Below, piece by piece: positions 36,501 through 37,417 of a stretch of 37,417 nucleotides of DNA (position 1 is its first letter; each line of letters opens with the position of its first letter). The stretch covers positions 1 through 37,417 of the forward strand of contig SBGE01000033.1 in assembly GCA_006226755.1 (NCBI GenBank). The letters run 5' to 3'. Source of the stretch: Deltaproteobacteria bacterium (lineage in GTDB: Bacteria; Bdellovibrionota; Bacteriovoracia; Bacteriovoracales; Bacteriovoracaceae). The position numbers were made by a program, and so were the translations under genes. The notes under the pieces were generated by a model. That model searched no databases. It had not been told where the DNA came from and was given only the letters and a program-made list of their open reading frames with translations.

Positions 36501-37371
36501 TCTTATGAAATTCTTGAAGATCACCGTGAACAACGACTTTGTTTTGAAGATTTCCTCCAGCAAGATTCGAAAGAGCTAGAGAATGGATCATATGCTCAAG
36601 ACGATCAGCTCCCCCAATATTGGTTACAGCATACCGATAGGTATTTTCACCAGGATACTTCACAACAAATTGCTTGTTATAGTTGGCAGCCATAGGATTG
36701 ATTTCAGCAATAACTTCTGCACCTGACTGCTGAATGTGTTTCATGAATTCACGGCTGTCACCAAGGTGAAACTCAACTGTTTTTCCTGTTTCGGCTGCTT
36801 CCCAGAACATTGCTCTAGTTGTTCTGTTTGAAATGTAATGTCCAGAATCTAGAGTTAACTCTTCTGGATTAATATTGGCGATAGTTAGAACTTGTGGTCT
36901 TGCAGGAGTCGGAGCAAAATCAGGATTAACCAAATCACCTTTGAGTTTGGTTTCCTTGACCGCGAAAGCTTCATTCAACTTATTTTTGAGAAAGTTATAT
37001 CCCCATTGCATATCAGTTTGGTTGAATGAAATTTCAGGATGGTATTTTTTCAACCAGTCAGTAATCATTTTGTCGTAATTGTGTGCGTTTTTCAGTTGAT
37101 CAACTGTATAACCTTCAGCAAAAAGTTGCTTGGCCGAAATTTTTTTGATCGCCGCCATAGCGTCTTCAGGAATCTTTCCTTCCATGTTGTGAGAGTATTC
37201 TGTGATGTAATAATGGAAACGATCAACACCTAGGTAATACTGAAGATCATCTTCGATACCAGCAATTGTTCTAAAACCAAAAAGATTAAAACTACTGTTT
37301 TGGAAACTAGAACATGAGGTGATGAATAAACTTAGAATTAAAAGCTGTGCGACTATCGCCTTGACTCTCAT
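33538..37371 (-). CDS. Giant multidomain lipoprotein: nucleoside-phosphorylase-like module, EExxH segment, C-terminal ADP-ribosyltransferase-like domain
   Basis: Start MRVKAIVAQLLILSLFITSCSS (lipobox ITSC) with AGGAGA upstream; motifs ITYIGTAGAVPGKGYKVGDLVVP, FVEIESSYL, LVFRGL/SPFLSTS/EAERLIPLIVFP. Confidence 0.75.
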   Translation of the reverse strand: MRVKAIVAQLLILSLFITSCSSFQNSSFNLFGFRTIAGIEDDLQYYLGVDRFHYYITEYSHNMEGKIPEDAMAAIKKISAKQLFAEGYTVDQLKNAHNYDKMITDWLKKYHPEISFNQTDMQWGYNFLKNKLNEAFAVKETKLKGDLVNPDFAPTPARPQVLTIANINPEELTLDSGHYISNRTTRAMFWEAAETGKTVEFHLGDSREFMKHIQQSGAEVIAEINPMAANYNKQFVVKYPGENTYRYAVTNIGGADRLEHMIHSLALSNLAGGNLQNKVVVHGDLQEFHKRMTAKLTEQMEHLPNADRVIIGQRGAIDGQFNLFWKLQGLQNMYEQDPTKLKLRVGADQFEQIEDMFEKTSSPKFSVHDHKKVIEKNYEKVKGLVEADPNMMPAIYKQFDYDTTQVQMTDFVFKNSQGKSVRWRVLGNVWGDEVVPLAQALKNTGHKEITYIGTAGAVPGKGYKVGDLVVPAYVQDGTSKLRVHGDVMDIDLAKVGGAVEHVGSPFEETFDWLDLVKQRSDFVEIESSYLRRIFNGTDDNLRFYLLISDILGSEGETLASASSSKRRKALNAILDTMFARDKAKIPKPVDVPLNSAHMKLRSLIDKLYNKKGKVFQHYVQSHFKGKPVPSEEALKSFVDSVDNFSDDFFSKRVVSTSEVLSYIVRDISENLPVPTLGVSQEFLDGAWHPKTDKLKVQIYSSNTEILEQYRQIVEKYEDAIGDISKWAEIEVVRGPPPEGMVALKATNNIEPDYLVKAFTRASFMQGGLDYDVTYNGALKYHILPTNKSTNVCEVGNKFCSLAYYAPDPRTKDLLGEITEVEGFNPEQRLKDAIADLSDELKYKGNDEEWKAVAKLKKVNSLPDGKMAEIVPVFSNTEGLVIEVRITPQGLKNPMVVAEEMAHLKQIVDEPFMHPIHWAEITLNAQYGSKRSAMLLAEAEVDAMEKVRYDILDVEEGSQVDEYIKARKAQGEKLVKSVKKEVTAENKMRKTITNRYKALLKQLEDSPKKLDDYIAAGDRVNARKLIDSFMPWEEMEPTEVALWTRWLDAMEHPATQSSKKTLVFRGLADDLVRESNDGGHFLMSKLLTKNQGNYTRRLRSLKTYHGKLGKMARGEVPLKVDSYTAMMKGHSHDPVASPFLSTSVADVADNFADEWSGSGDNMKKIAAIHIDKRRIMTNLVSDYREAERLIPLIVFPDEIVHIEQATESYDSNFMNKLYGNVKQKIGREVKSEEKVQSNNAIDRLKNTKAWWESVNPAGLTPNNVGTTCRDMVESIMGL

Positions 37372-37410
37372 TACCGATTCTCCTGAAATTACACACAAAT
37401 TCTCAGTAGC

Positions 37411-37417
37411 TTATCGG
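37411..37417 (-). promoter_or_regulatory. Possible sigma28 (FliA) -10 element CCGATAA cut by the window edge
   Basis: Minus-strand CCGATAAGC at the window end, ~40 nt upstream of the lipoprotein ATG; -35 not visible. Confidence 0.25.

Noticed and set aside
1-37417. CRISPR arrays, tRNA/rRNA genes, transposases, prophage genes
   Set aside because: None recognised on either strand; intergenic regions are short and all long ORFs are assigned to cellular genes.

Overview
This 37.4 kb window is AT-rich, gene-dense chromosomal sequence. The gene content (cell-elongation genes, a complete basal-body/hook flagellar operon, many secreted and lipoprotein genes) suggests a Bdellovibrionota-like (Bacteriovorax-type) bacterium; that placement is inference. 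Left part: the 3' end of a basic/acidic-tailed protein, glutaredoxin, an HD phosphohydrolase, membrane and secreted proteins, a rhodanese-like protein and a MarR regulator. Centre-left, minus strand: mreC-mreD-mrdA-rodA. Then, plus strand: a PpiD/SurA-type PPIase and a ferredoxin. Centre, minus strand: TPR protein - divergent AAA+/Fis regulator - flgB-flgC-fliE-fliF-fliG-fliH-fliI-fliJ-motE-like-fliK-flgD-TIGR02530-like-flgE, preceded by an intact NtrC-type sigma54 response regulator. Right part, minus strand: a giant multidomain lipoprotein, mpl, a SleB-like secreted protein and metK. The most interesting signals are: (i) the ~1277-aa lipoprotein, with a nucleoside-phosphorylase-like module, an EExxH segment and a C-terminal R-S-E ADP-ribosyltransferase-like signature; (ii) a long hairpin that sequesters the mpl Shine-Dalgarno; (iii) a flagellar-operon sigma54-activator relative that has lost GAFTGA, Walker B acidic residues and arginine fingers; (iv) a large secreted TPR protein at the head of the flagellar operon; (v) a terminator-like hairpin abutting the glutaredoxin start codon; (vi) a rhodanese with Ser in place of the catalytic Cys. 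All domain calls are by eye from motifs; no database search was run.
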